DNA of 64,000 nt from Fontibacillus puldeungensis (GTDB lineage Bacteria > Bacillota > Bacilli > Paenibacillales > Paenibacillaceae): contig NZ_JBHTLM010000005.1 in assembly GCF_042678945.1 (NCBI RefSeq), forward strand, positions 62,001-126,000, in the 5' to 3' direction. A program made the position numbers and the translations under genes. The notes beneath the pieces are model-generated. The model was not told the DNA's origin and made no database searches. It was given only the letters and a program-made list of their open reading frames with translations. Shown here piece by piece: positions 7,837 through 15,666 of the stretch (position 1 is the stretch's first letter; every line of letters starts with the position of its first letter).

Positions 7837-9087
7837 CTATCTATACTCCTGCACAGCCGTGGGCTCCATTCTAGAACTTTTTCTCATCCAGAGGAGCGCA
7901 GCCCCACATACTAGAATAATACAGCCGGCCACCATCATAAAGCTATTCACCATACCGGCCCATTCCATCATAAACGCAGCCAACAGACCCGCGCCAGCCT
8001 CTCCTATAAAGGCCACCGTTGAAAAGAAGCTGAATACCTGCCCGAGCTTCTGCTCCGGCGTGTATTTTTGGATCATCAGGACCATGGGCAGGTCAATGAA
8101 AGCTTCCATTACTCCGGTCAGCAAAGCGAAGACACCGGCCAAATAGAGATTCGGTGAAAGCCCAATTCCCATCAATCCAAGTCCCCATAACATGCACGCC
8201 GCCATAATTAAGCGGGCATACGAGGATGGCATCGTTATTTTCCCTAAGATAAAAGCCCCCACAGCGCTTCCAATACCGAATAAGGTCAATAGGATTGAAA
8301 AGCCCTCCGCTCCCGTATGCCAGTGTTGATCGGAAACGACCGGCAAACCGATTCGCTCCATACCGGTAAAAAACAGCAGCACGATGCCAAATATGATAAT
8401 GGAGAGCAATAGATTCGGTCTCGTTTGCAAAAAGGTAAACGTTGATTTTAATTCCTTCAAAAGATGTACCCCTTCGGAACCCTTCTTCTGTTCAAGGTGC
8501 AGTGGCATTACAAATGCTAAAGGAACCAGCATGAGAAGCAGCAGGATCAAGAAAATCCACGATTCGGAAAGATGCGTCAGTAAAACCCCACCGCAGATCG
8601 GGGCCATCGTTCGGGACAACTGACCGCTTAACTGAAATAGCGCATTTCCCTGCTGCCACAAAGACTCGGGTAAAGTTGCGGATACCAGACTTCGGATGGC
8701 CGGGCTATAAAAGCAGCGAAACGTCACGATAAAAAAAGAAGCCAAAGCGACATACCAGATCGACTCCAAATGAAATGCAAACATCGCCACAATAGCAGCC
8801 ATCATCAAACCGGTACCAAGCTGATTTCGCAGGATGAGCTGCTTCTTATCCCCATGATCGGCATATACCCCGCCCACCAAGCCGAAGAACAAATAAGGGA
8901 TCGCACTGCTCTGCACCACTACAGCGGCCTCAAAGGAATTCGCCGACATTCGATAAGCTAACCAGAACAGCACCACTTGGAAAATGGTAAAGCCGAAGCC
9001 AGTCAGCGTGTTAGACACCAAGACAAAAACATAGTTTCGGTGTTTGAGTAGATCCTTATAGCCTGCCATATTCTCTTGCTTAGACAT
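7837..9087 (-). CDS. MFS transporter (drug-efflux type, 12 TM)
   Basis: 416 residues with about 12 hydrophobic segments. The loop between TM2 and TM3 carries GGVYADHGDKKQ, a version of the MFS motif A. The general layout matches the MFS_3 (enterobactin-exporter/macrolide-efflux-like) proteins of Firmicutes. It is the first gene of an operon with the MocR regulator, 11 bp apart. A GGGAGAGAG ribosome site precedes the ATG. The substrate cannot be predicted; the regulator next to it may sense it. Confidence 0.88.
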   Translation of the reverse strand: MSKQENMAGYKDLLKHRNYVFVLVSNTLTGFGFTIFQVVLFWLAYRMSANSFEAAVVVQSSAIPYLFFGLVGGVYADHGDKKQLILRNQLGTGLMMAAIVAMFAFHLESIWYVALASFFIVTFRCFYSPAIRSLVSATLPESLWQQGNALFQLSGQLSRTMAPICGGVLLTHLSESWIFLILLLLMLVPLAFVMPLHLEQKKGSEGVHLLKELKSTFTFLQTRPNLLLSIIIFGIVLLFFTGMERIGLPVVSDQHWHTGAEGFSILLTLFGIGSAVGAFILGKITMPSSYARLIMAACMLWGLGLMGIGLSPNLYLAGVFALLTGVMEAFIDLPMVLMIQKYTPEQKLGQVFSFFSTVAFIGEAGAGLLAAFMMEWAGMVNSFMMVAGCIILVCGAALLWMRKSSRMEPTAVQEYR

Positions 9088-9127
9088 ATAGACTCTCTCC
9101 CTTTCAATTCTCTAGGAAGAGCATAAA

Positions 9128-9160
9128 AAAAGTTGTACCGCTTGAAACGGTACAACTTTT
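9128..9160 (-). terminator. Strong terminator after the dioxygenase gene
   Basis: A 13-bp perfect stem (AAAAGTTGTACCG / CGGTACAACTTTT) with a 7-nt loop and a long T-run on the - strand. It lies between the dioxygenase stop and the MFS start. The dyad could also be a regulator site for the MFS-mocR operon, but the T-run favours termination. Confidence 0.75.
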
Positions 9161-9202
9161 AAATATTTTAGCGGGTCAGTTTCCATACCCATCATTTAAG
9201 TC

Positions 9203-9979
9203 TTATGAGAACTGCCAGCTGCTTAAGCTCATATTCCCAAGCTGATAGCTGCGATGAAGCAGTTTTGCTTGACGGGTCTTGTCCCCAGCTCCCATCGCCA
9301 GCAGCAAAGGAATAAAGTGTTCATTCGTTGGTACGGCCTCTTGGGCATAAGGAGCTAATTCTCTGTAATGGAAAAGCGAATTGGTATCCCATGCTTCCAG
9401 CTTGCTCTGCAACCAGTTATCAAAATCTAGGGCCCAATTGTCAATGCCACCCGCCTGCCACTTCACCTTCCATAAATTATGAACGGTACCGCCGCTGCCA
9501 ATAATAAGAACGTCTTGTTCTCTAAGGTCAGCTAATGCTTTGCCAATTTGATACTGCTCCTCATTGGTGAGATGACGGTTCACGGACAAAGCGACAACCG
9601 GAATATCCGCCTCAGGGAAAATCAGCTTAAGAATAGCCCAGGAGCCGTGATCCAGCCCTCTATTCTCGTCTAATGTGCTCTGAATTCCATCCTTCGTAAA
9701 CAACGACTGGATTTGTTCACTCAGCGAACGGTCGCCGTTGGCCGGATAGGTCATTTGGTAAAGCTCATCTGGAAAACCGCCAAAGTCATAAATCGTGTCG
9801 TAAGTCCCTTCCACGGCGCCAATGGTTTGCACACGTTGCTCGTAGTGGGCGGAAAAAATAACGATCGCTTTTGGTTTTTTAGGCAGGCTTGCTGCAAATT
9901 TTTTTAAAAAGTCTGTATATTCGTGATTTTCAATAACAAGAGAAGGTGCGCCATGTGCGATAAAATAAGCTGGCATCAT
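9203..9979 (-). CDS. Class III extradiol ring-cleavage dioxygenase (DODA/YgiD type)
   Basis: About 258 residues in the DODA-like class III family. Visible metal and active-site features are the starting AYFIAHGAPSL (first His), FSAHYEQR (second His), GLDHGSWAIL (His near 115) and GSGGTVHNLW (His near 170). Such enzymes open catechol-type rings with non-haem Fe(II) or Zn. I placed the start at the ATG at 9979 because AAGGAG lies 10 bp upstream of it; the longer ORF to 10018 would overlap the preceding gene. It is the second gene of a two-gene operon with an esterase-like hydrolase. The divergent XRE-cupin protein is the likely regulator. The substrate is unknown. Confidence 0.9.
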   Translation of the reverse strand: MMPAYFIAHGAPSLVIENHEYTDFLKKFAASLPKKPKAIVIFSAHYEQRVQTIGAVEGTYDTIYDFGGFPDELYQMTYPANGDRSLSEQIQSLFTKDGIQSTLDENRGLDHGSWAILKLIFPEADIPVVALSVNRHLTNEEQYQIGKALADLREQDVLIIGSGGTVHNLWKVKWQAGGIDNWALDFDNWLQSKLEAWDTNSLFHYRELAPYAQEAVPTNEHFIPLLLAMGAGDKTRQAKLLHRSYQLGNMSLSSWQFS

Positions 9980-9986
9980 GGGAACT

Positions 9987-10646
9987 TCACTCCTTTCGTG
10001 TATGCCCGCTGGCATCAAATTTTAACCACTCTATTAAATCCCTTTGATTTTCCTCAGATACTCCATGACCACTCGGGTAGGTTTTGAACGTCAACTGAGA
10101 AACTTTGTTGTTGAAATAGTCTGCCGTTTCATGACCGATTCGAATCGGAAAGACCGGATCGAATTCTCCGTGGGAGATAAATACCGAAACGTCCTTAACG
10201 CTTTGCAGCGTATATTCTGTCTTTACAAATTCGGGTACGTATCCGTTTAACGCCACGATTCCTTTAAGCTCCCGCCCCATCGTAAGCGCAAGCGTCAAGG
10301 ACAAGATCGCCCCTTGGCTGAAGCCGAGCAAATAACGCTTTCCCGGGTCTACGGGGTAATTCTCTGTCACATAATGAATAGTAGCTTCCAACTGCTGAAC
10401 CGCTGGATCAAAATGCTCCCGAAGGGGATTGCCAATACTTTTTAAGTCATAATATTGATATCCCGCTCCTGCTGTAAGATTGCCCCGAATACCGACAATG
10501 ATAAAATCATCGGCTAAAGGCGCCACAAGACCATATATGTCTTTTTCATCGGACCCTTTTCCATGAAGCGTGAAGATCGTTGGGTATTTCTTGTTCGGAT
10601 CCATATTAGAGGGCATTTGAATGTCATATTCATAAGCCGGTTTCAT
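9987..10646 (-). CDS. Alpha/beta hydrolase, phospholipase/carboxylesterase family
   Basis: 219 residues with the family pattern: FTLHGKGSDEKDI (oxyanion region), the nucleophile elbow LGFSQGA with Ser near 115, an Asp in GEFDPVFP and a His in YPSGHGVSEE, which together form a complete Ser-Asp-His triad. It is a soluble cytoplasmic esterase, typical of the YpfH/carboxylesterase-2 group. The stop lies 7 bp before the start of the dioxygenase, and the ribosome site of that gene sits in its last codons, so translation is coupled. A catechol ester or lactone substrate would fit the neighbour but is inference. Confidence 0.9.
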   Translation of the reverse strand: MKPAYEYDIQMPSNMDPNKKYPTIFTLHGKGSDEKDIYGLVAPLADDFIIVGIRGNLTAGAGYQYYDLKSIGNPLREHFDPAVQQLEATIHYVTENYPVDPGKRYLLGFSQGAILSLTLALTMGRELKGIVALNGYVPEFVKTEYTLQSVKDVSVFISHGEFDPVFPIRIGHETADYFNNKVSQLTFKTYPSGHGVSEENQRDLIEWLKFDASGHTRKE

Positions 10647-10773
10647 GTTAACACTTCCTCAAATGAATGGATTATGCTGAATTATTAGTAATGGAAATAT
10701 ATATTTTATATAGCTTATATTATACCTTTTGCACTAGCCTGTCCACTAAAAAATTTGTTAATATAAATATATA

Positions 10774-10788
10774 ATTTGTATTACAAAT
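10774..10788. promoter_or_regulatory. Putative operator of the XRE-cupin regulator
   Basis: A perfect dyad, ATTTGTA-T-TACAAAT, lies 20 bp before the XRE-cupin start, in the AT-rich divergent region shared with the hydrolase-dioxygenase operon. Position suggests it controls one or both directions. Confidence 0.45.
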
Positions 10789-10808
10789 ATACTTTGAGGT
10801 GAAGACTT

Positions 10809-11360
10809 ATGAATATCGGCTCCAGCATACGGGCCATTCGAAAACGGAAAAACATTACCATGGCACAAATCTGCGAGGAAACAGGTTTATCCCAGGGTTT
10901 CATGAGTCAGGTTGAAAACAACAAAACCTCACCGTCCATTGCCACGCTGGAAAGCATTGCGAAAGCTTTAAAAGTGCCTTTAGCTTATTTGCTTCTGCGG
11001 AAAGAAGAACGGATGAATGTTGTCCGCAATGGGGAACGACGCATTACAACAACCGGTACCGAAAATGTAAAAGTAGAGCACCTGAGCGCTACGAAAAACG
11101 TAAGAATGATGCTCGTTGAGTTCCCTCCCGGCACTTCGACCGGTGAAACGCCGCATGCACATGAGGGTGAGGAAGTACACTTTGTCATCAAAGGTAGGAT
11201 TTATGCGGAGCACGGAGAAGATCAGGCTGAATTTTCAGAGGGAGACTCCTTCAGTTGGAACGCCTGCACGCCTCATTTCGTGAAAAATATAGGCGAGGAT
11301 GTTGCCGTTGTTCTTGTATCCGTCTATACGGATACCGACTATTCTCAGACTTTCTTGTAA
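10809..11360 (+). CDS. XRE-family regulator with C-terminal cupin domain
   Basis: 183 residues. The XRE HTH fills about residues 5-60 (ITMAQICEETGLSQGFMSQVENNKTSPS), and a small cupin barrel fills 110-180, with the metal-site pattern H-x-H-(3-4)-E in PHAHEGEE and a second His in TPHFVKN. Proteins of this layout repress or activate catabolic operons and bind a small ligand in the cupin. GAGGTG lies before the ATG. It is transcribed away from the hydrolase-dioxygenase operon, which is its probable target. A strong bidirectional terminator follows. Confidence 0.93.
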   Translation: MNIGSSIRAIRKRKNITMAQICEETGLSQGFMSQVENNKTSPSIATLESIAKALKVPLAYLLLRKEERMNVVRNGERRITTTGTENVKVEHLSATKNVRMMLVEFPPGTSTGETPHAHEGEEVHFVIKGRIYAEHGEDQAEFSEGDSFSWNACTPHFVKNIGEDVAVVLVSVYTDTDYSQTFL

Positions 11361-11362
11361 TT

Positions 11363-11395
11363 ACAAAGAGGATGGTACATTACCATCCTCTTTGT
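11363..11395. terminator. Bidirectional terminator (15-bp stem)
   Basis: ACAAAGAGGATGGTA and its exact complement enclose a CAT loop, with T-rich flanks on the + side. It serves the XRE-cupin gene and possibly the convergent VanZ gene. Confidence 0.85.
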
Positions 11396-11403
11396 TTATA
11401 TTC

Positions 11404-11895
11404 CTATCCGCCTGACTTCTTAGACTTGAAGAAAAGCTTTACGACACCGTAGCCAAGCAATCCCCCTGTGGTGTTAAGGATGAGGTCATCGACGTCAAAA
11501 GTCCCCATGAACAAAACCAATTGCATGCATTCCAGGCATAAGCTGAAGCCGAAGGAGCGAATAAGCATACCTCTAAAGGATATCTTCTGACCTTTAAGGA
11601 TGAGGAGAAAGCCTCCAAAGGGCATAAATATCACAATATTCCCGACCAAGTTCACGAGATCATGGCTCGACAACCCCTGAATATTTTGCATTATGGATTT
11701 CAGCGGGATAAAATTGGCCAGCTGCAAATGATACACTATAGTATCGGGGTGCTCCGTGACCCTTTGAAGCTGCTGCCAAAGAAAGACGATATTTATCGAA
11801 CCAAACTTAAATAGAATAACTTTGAATACGGCATAAATATATATGATAAATAACCCCGGAACGATAAAATCATGCAATAATTTAAATCGTTTCAC
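11404..11895 (-). CDS. VanZ-family membrane protein
   Basis: 163 residues with four to five hydrophobic segments and VanZ-like conserved stretches: LVNLVGNIVIFMPFGGFL and SLCLECMQLVLFMGTFDVDDLILNTTGGLLGY, where the final D-D-x-x-x-N motif is characteristic. The start is a GTG at 11895 behind GGGAGGGAG. The protein is encoded 33 bp downstream of a VanY homolog. In Tn1546, VanZ gives low-level teicoplanin resistance, but VanZ homologs are common in Firmicutes without any glycopeptide cassette, and none of vanRSHAX is visible here. Confidence 0.9.
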   Translation of the reverse strand: MKRFKLLHDFIVPGLFIIYIYAVFKVILFKFGSINIVFLWQQLQRVTEHPDTIVYHLQLANFIPLKSIMQNIQGLSSHDLVNLVGNIVIFMPFGGFLLILKGQKISFRGMLIRSFGFSLCLECMQLVLFMGTFDVDDLILNTTGGLLGYGVVKLFFKSKKSGG

Positions 11896-11928
11896 TTTTT
11901 TCTCCCTCCCTCCTGAGATTTCCGTTAA

Positions 11929-12801
11929 TTACTTCGGATACACCGTTACAATGACTCCATCCACGTTGTTTCCGGATATGTCATAGCGATGATTCGCAGG
12001 AACGTGAATGGTCTTTTTTTTGCCGACAGAATAATAGGCCACCTCGTATTTCTTCCCCTGAATCGTTGTCGATATGTGCTTTGTTTCTCTCAAGTAGTCT
12101 ATGTATTCCTCCAATGTAAAACCCTTTTCCTGCATAATCACACTGTGCGGCAGCCCCACATAACGGAAATGCCAAGGTTCGTATTTAATTCCAGTGATGT
12201 TCGTTTTATCCTCGGGATACCGCAAAATAAACCCATATTTCCATGCGTTCTTTTTCAACCATTTTCCCTCAGCCGCCTTGCTCATCTCCTGTTTCGTCGA
12301 TCCAATATCCAGAGACATCCCGAGGTTATGCTCGCTATAATTTGCCGGCAACGCCGTGTCGGAACCCATTTTATGATAGAGTTCTCTTTGTTCTTCGGCG
12401 GTTCGGTAACCACTACTGATCAGAAAGTGATCGACCCCGTCTTTTTCAGCAGCATCCATCATCTTTAAAAATTTTTCAGCCACGCTCTGCGACAGACGAA
12501 TCTTGTTATTTAGCAAGCCATAACCTTCCACTAGCTCCTGATGCTCGAACAGATTGACCACATCGGATTTTACCCCCTGCTCATGTACAGGGTAGTCCCT
12601 GTTCACCAATAACAGATCACCTTCATATATCTGACCTTTCGTTACCTTTATAGCATTGCTGCTCTTTCCGGAAGGCCCCTGTTGAACCTCGCTATTTTCT
12701 GTTTGATAACCACCATCTGTATTTCCCTGCAACTGCTGAAACGCTACAACACCTAGCAGTAAAAATAAAACAATCCAAAAAAGCCACTTCTTCATCTTCA
12801 T
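11929..12801 (-). CDS. M15B D-alanyl-D-alanine carboxypeptidase, VanY family
   Basis: 290 residues. An N-terminal signal anchor (about 5-25) puts the enzyme outside the membrane. The M15 zinc peptidase core is complete: SSGYRTAEEQRELY, the SEHNLGMSLDIG motif holding the His and Asp zinc ligands, and EPWHFRYVG holding the last His. A C-terminal extension of about 60 residues beyond the core is probably a small beta domain. The enzyme would trim the terminal D-Ala from peptidoglycan stems. Gene order VanY-VanZ on one strand, 33 bp apart, indicates an operon. An AGGAGG site lies upstream; the ATG two codons in (12795) has better spacing. Confidence 0.93.
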   Translation of the reverse strand: MKMKKWLFWIVLFLLLGVVAFQQLQGNTDGGYQTENSEVQQGPSGKSSNAIKVTKGQIYEGDLLLVNRDYPVHEQGVKSDVVNLFEHQELVEGYGLLNNKIRLSQSVAEKFLKMMDAAEKDGVDHFLISSGYRTAEEQRELYHKMGSDTALPANYSEHNLGMSLDIGSTKQEMSKAAEGKWLKKNAWKYGFILRYPEDKTNITGIKYEPWHFRYVGLPHSVIMQEKGFTLEEYIDYLRETKHISTTIQGKKYEVAYYSVGKKKTIHVPANHRYDISGNNVDGVIVTVYPK

Positions 12802-12887
12802 TTTCCTCCTTACTCTCTATATCAAGGATAAGGAAAATTTTTTAAAAAGAAGTAGAGAAATAATAACTTTTTTATTAAGCATTAAAA

Positions 12888-12907
12888 AAAGGCCACATGT
12901 GGCCTTT
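12888..12907 (-). terminator. Terminator of the oxalate decarboxylase gene
   Basis: A perfect palindrome, AAAGGCCACATGTGGCCTTT, followed on the - strand by a continued T-run, 20 bp after the stop of the bicupin gene. Confidence 0.8.
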
Positions 12908-12927
12908 CGAGAGAAAAGAGTACTTCC

Positions 12928-14130
12928 TTATTTACTCGTTTTCGGGTAGTAGGAGTACCCTGGATACTTCACCACAGGCCACTTTTCCTTCCGCAATACG
13001 TTCATCAATTCCGGGCCTACATTCAAATTGTTCTCCACCAACTGATGAGGCGTGAGCGCCATCCACTGATTCAAGGAAACGTCCTCGAAGCGATCGCTCT
13101 TAAACATCTCCAGGAACCACAAGCTTTGGTCACCCTTGTTCTGAATGTAGTGTCCGAATGCAAACGGTACATAGCCCACATCCCCCGCGCGATAATCAAA
13201 AGTCCGGGCCACACCATTAGCTGCAAACACCGTCATGCGTCCCATACCCGAGATATAATACTGCCACTCATCATTGTTGGGATGCCAGTGCATTTCTCTC
13301 ATTCCGCCCGGTTTAATCTCCACCAATGCCGCGGCAATTTGGGTCGAAATGGGGAAATTCGTGGAGTCGACGATCCGCACCGTCCCTCCCGGAGTGACCA
13401 TCGGCTCCTGTGCAAGCAGTCGATGGGAAAAGGTTTGCGGAACCGTACCATAGGGATCGGCTACCTGCTGGCTTTCAAGGGAACCCGGTACATCAGCCTG
13501 AAAAATATACAGCTGTTCTGTTGGAATATGAGCAAAAGCGCTTGTGGGCACGCCAAAATTCGCCGACAATACATCCTTCGGTGTATGCGCAAACCAGTCG
13601 GAGATCGATAACGTATTGAGGTCTGAGAAGCTGCCGTCATCGAAAACGAGCAAAAACTCGCAGCCTTCCTCCAATCCTTGAATCGAATGCGGGACTCCGG
13701 GGGGAAAGTACCACAGGTCGCCAACGCCAACGTCAGCTATGAAGTTCCTTCCATTCTGGTCGACTGCCGTAATTCGTGCCCGGCCAACCAGCATGATCGA
13801 CCACTCCGCCTGCTGATGCCAGTGTAACTCACGTACCCCGCCCGGCGTAAGAGCCATATTCACCCCAGCCAGTGTAGTTGCCGTTGGAAGCTCCCTAACC
13901 GTAATCTCTCGCGACCAGCCGCCATGATTTAACTGCATGTGGGCATCGGAGAATGAAAACCTTAAGTTGGGGATCATTCCGGCATCAGTGAGGGGCGGAA
14001 CCAGCAGATCAGGGTTCTCCCGGTCTCTCATAATGTCACGTGGACCCAAATCCCACCAACCGGCGCCATCATTCCTGATCGGCTGCGGTATATCTCCCGT
14101 CGAAGCTGGATTAAGCGGTTTATTTTCCAC
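12928..14130 (-). CDS. oxdC: Bicupin oxalate decarboxylase (OxdC/OxdD type) with variant lid
   Basis: 400 residues with two cupin domains. Domain I has HWHQQAEW and the later His in PPGVPHSIQ; domain II has HWHPNNDEW and a His in FAFGHYIQ, so both Mn(II) sites (three His, one Glu) are complete. The enzyme converts oxalate to formate and CO2. In OxdC the active-site lid reads SENST, with its Glu as the proton donor; here the matching segment after DDGSF reads SDLNT, so the Glu is replaced by Asp and the loop is changed. Decarboxylase activity is therefore not certain. The start is a GTG at 14130 behind AAGGAGG. No signal peptide is present. Confidence 0.92.
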   Translation of the reverse strand: MENKPLNPASTGDIPQPIRNDGAGWWDLGPRDIMRDRENPDLLVPPLTDAGMIPNLRFSFSDAHMQLNHGGWSREITVRELPTATTLAGVNMALTPGGVRELHWHQQAEWSIMLVGRARITAVDQNGRNFIADVGVGDLWYFPPGVPHSIQGLEEGCEFLLVFDDGSFSDLNTLSISDWFAHTPKDVLSANFGVPTSAFAHIPTEQLYIFQADVPGSLESQQVADPYGTVPQTFSHRLLAQEPMVTPGGTVRIVDSTNFPISTQIAAALVEIKPGGMREMHWHPNNDEWQYYISGMGRMTVFAANGVARTFDYRAGDVGYVPFAFGHYIQNKGDQSLWFLEMFKSDRFEDVSLNQWMALTPHQLVENNLNVGPELMNVLRKEKWPVVKYPGYSYYPKTSK

Positions 14131-14280
14131 AATATCGCTCCTCCTTCATACTAGCCACTAATCTAACCTATACGGTGTAATCGGAGGATATATGCGTATC
14201 CATTAAGCTGGAGGAGGCCAAGAGGATTTATTTGAAATTCACAAGGTAATTTGTGATACGGCTCGCCGCACTGGCTAACG

Positions 14281-15378
14281 TCATTCGGTCAAATCTCGTT
14301 TCTCATACTCGAAGGGTTCTTCACAAGAGTAGATATCATGGAAAAATCCCATGTACGGAATATCGTCTTCCAGACATTTAATGCGATAGGACAACTCCTC
14401 ATCACACTCCGGCTCTTCGCCGTTATGCTGCATAACTTCAAATGCATCCAAAATCTCTTCCATGAGGTTAAGTTGTATGAATAGAGGTAATTTATCTAAC
14501 ATAGAGTCTTCGATCCGGGTCTCAGACCTGTATCCCTCAAGACATTTTTCAAAATATTCATCCATGAATTGCTTGCGTTTTCCAGCGTCCGGTTCAAATT
14601 GTATCCAGCCCATTCCGTTGGTCCAGAGAGCCGAAAGGTCAAACATATACCAACAGTTACATGAATTATCAAAATCATATACCGTGATTTGCCCGCTATT
14701 AAAATCTATCGCATAATTTCCATCGCTATAATCAAAATGGACCATACCGAAAGTCTCTTCGTTCCTGTCCAGTTCTGTTAATGTATTAAGGAGACCTACC
14801 AGCTTCTCCTTAAGCAAAGAAAAGGAATCAGGGATCAACTCCTCGAAATATTCGGCATTGAATTTATCAAAAAAGCTATACCGGGGATGGAGAGGCTTAT
14901 AACCTTTTGATATTTGGTGTAGTTTCCCCAATACTTTACCGCAATTATAATAATATTCGGTAATTGGAGCCCCTTCTCGGTACTGATAGTTATTTTCTAC
15001 AAGCATTTTTCCCTGGGCCTTTTTAAACAAGCAAATAAAAAAAGTGTGATTATTATGAGTAACCTCTTCCAGTAGATTTCCCTTTCTGGAGCTTATTACA
15101 TCCGAGACACTTCCTCCATGCTCGAATAAATACCTGACGTATTCAAGTTCACCTAGAAAATCTTCCCGGCTTCTGTCATTTAAGAAGGCGATTCTTATTA
15201 TTTTTGCCTCGGCGCCCTCTTTCTCGCAGGTATAAACCACATTACGTCCTCCATCATGTGCCTTAACCGGTTTAATATCATAGTCCTCTAATCCGTACAA
15301 CGCGGATACTAATGGAAGTAAGTGGGCATCACTTATTTTAACAACCTCGTTATGATTAATAATATCTCCTCCAGTCAA
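14281..15378 (-). CDS. Aminoglycoside phosphotransferase-fold kinase (homoserine-kinase/SrkA-like)
   Basis: 365 residues in the protein-kinase-like APH superfamily. The catalytic loop HFDYSDGNY (HxDxxxGN, near residue 205) and the metal motif VYDFDNS (near 220) are present. Substrates in this superfamily range from aminoglycosides to homoserine and spore-coat factors, so none can be given. The start is uncertain: a TTG at 15378 opens the frame, but a perfect GGAGGA site lies inside the frame at 15367-15372 and points 6 bp on to an ATT at 15358-15360, not to any ATG, GTG or TTG. It is divergent from the ANT(4')-like gene and about 290 bp from it. Confidence 0.82.
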   Translation of the reverse strand: MTGGDIINHNEVVKISDAHLLPLVSALYGLEDYDIKPVKAHDGGRNVVYTCEKEGAEAKIIRIAFLNDRSREDFLGELEYVRYLFEHGGSVSDVISSRKGNLLEEVTHNNHTFFICLFKKAQGKMLVENNYQYREGAPITEYYYNCGKVLGKLHQISKGYKPLHPRYSFFDKFNAEYFEELIPDSFSLLKEKLVGLLNTLTELDRNEETFGMVHFDYSDGNYAIDFNSGQITVYDFDNSCNCWYMFDLSALWTNGMGWIQFEPDAGKRKQFMDEYFEKCLEGYRSETRIEDSMLDKLPLFIQLNLMEEILDAFEVMQHNGEEPECDEELSYRIKCLEDDIPYMGFFHDIYSCEEPFEYEKRDLTE

Positions 15379-15557
15379 ACTACCTTGTTATGCATTGATA
15401 TATAGCTCCTTTCAGCGATCTCTGCCTTATATCGTACCAAAAAATCCCCTTTATACTCCATGGACACTTTATATATAATAAAACACTACCAGAAACGCGG
15501 CTCTACACCTTGCTAAAACGAATTTCCATGGGTACAATTTCCATAACAATATCTGAT

Positions 15558-15598
15558 AGGAGGAACTTCCAATGCATCTAAGTAAAGTCCCCCGTTAA
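15558..15598 (+). promoter_or_regulatory. Leader ORF of 8 codons with a perfect ribosome site
   Basis: AGGAGGAA (15558-15565) is followed 6-8 bp on by ATG at 15572 and an 8-codon ORF (MHLSKVPR) that stops at 15596-15598. It lies 69 bp before the nucleotidyltransferase start. A GAGGTCCTCC block at 15603-15612 can pair with the leader's own ribosome site. Short leader peptides before resistance genes often control translation, so this may be an attenuator; the function is inference. Confidence 0.45.
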
Positions 15599-15666
15599 GC
15601 CCGAGGTCCTCCATCCATGTGTCAGCAGCTCTTTAACCCAAATAAAACAAAGGGAGATGCACGCTA

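Noticed and set aside
9128..9160. The palindrome as an operator for the MFS-mocR operon
   Set aside because: The long T-run on the - strand right after the dioxygenase gene makes a terminator the simpler reading; a double role is not excluded.
11404..12801. A glycopeptide-resistance operon
   Set aside because: Only VanY and VanZ homologs are present; the ligase, dehydrogenase, dipeptidase and two-component genes are absent.
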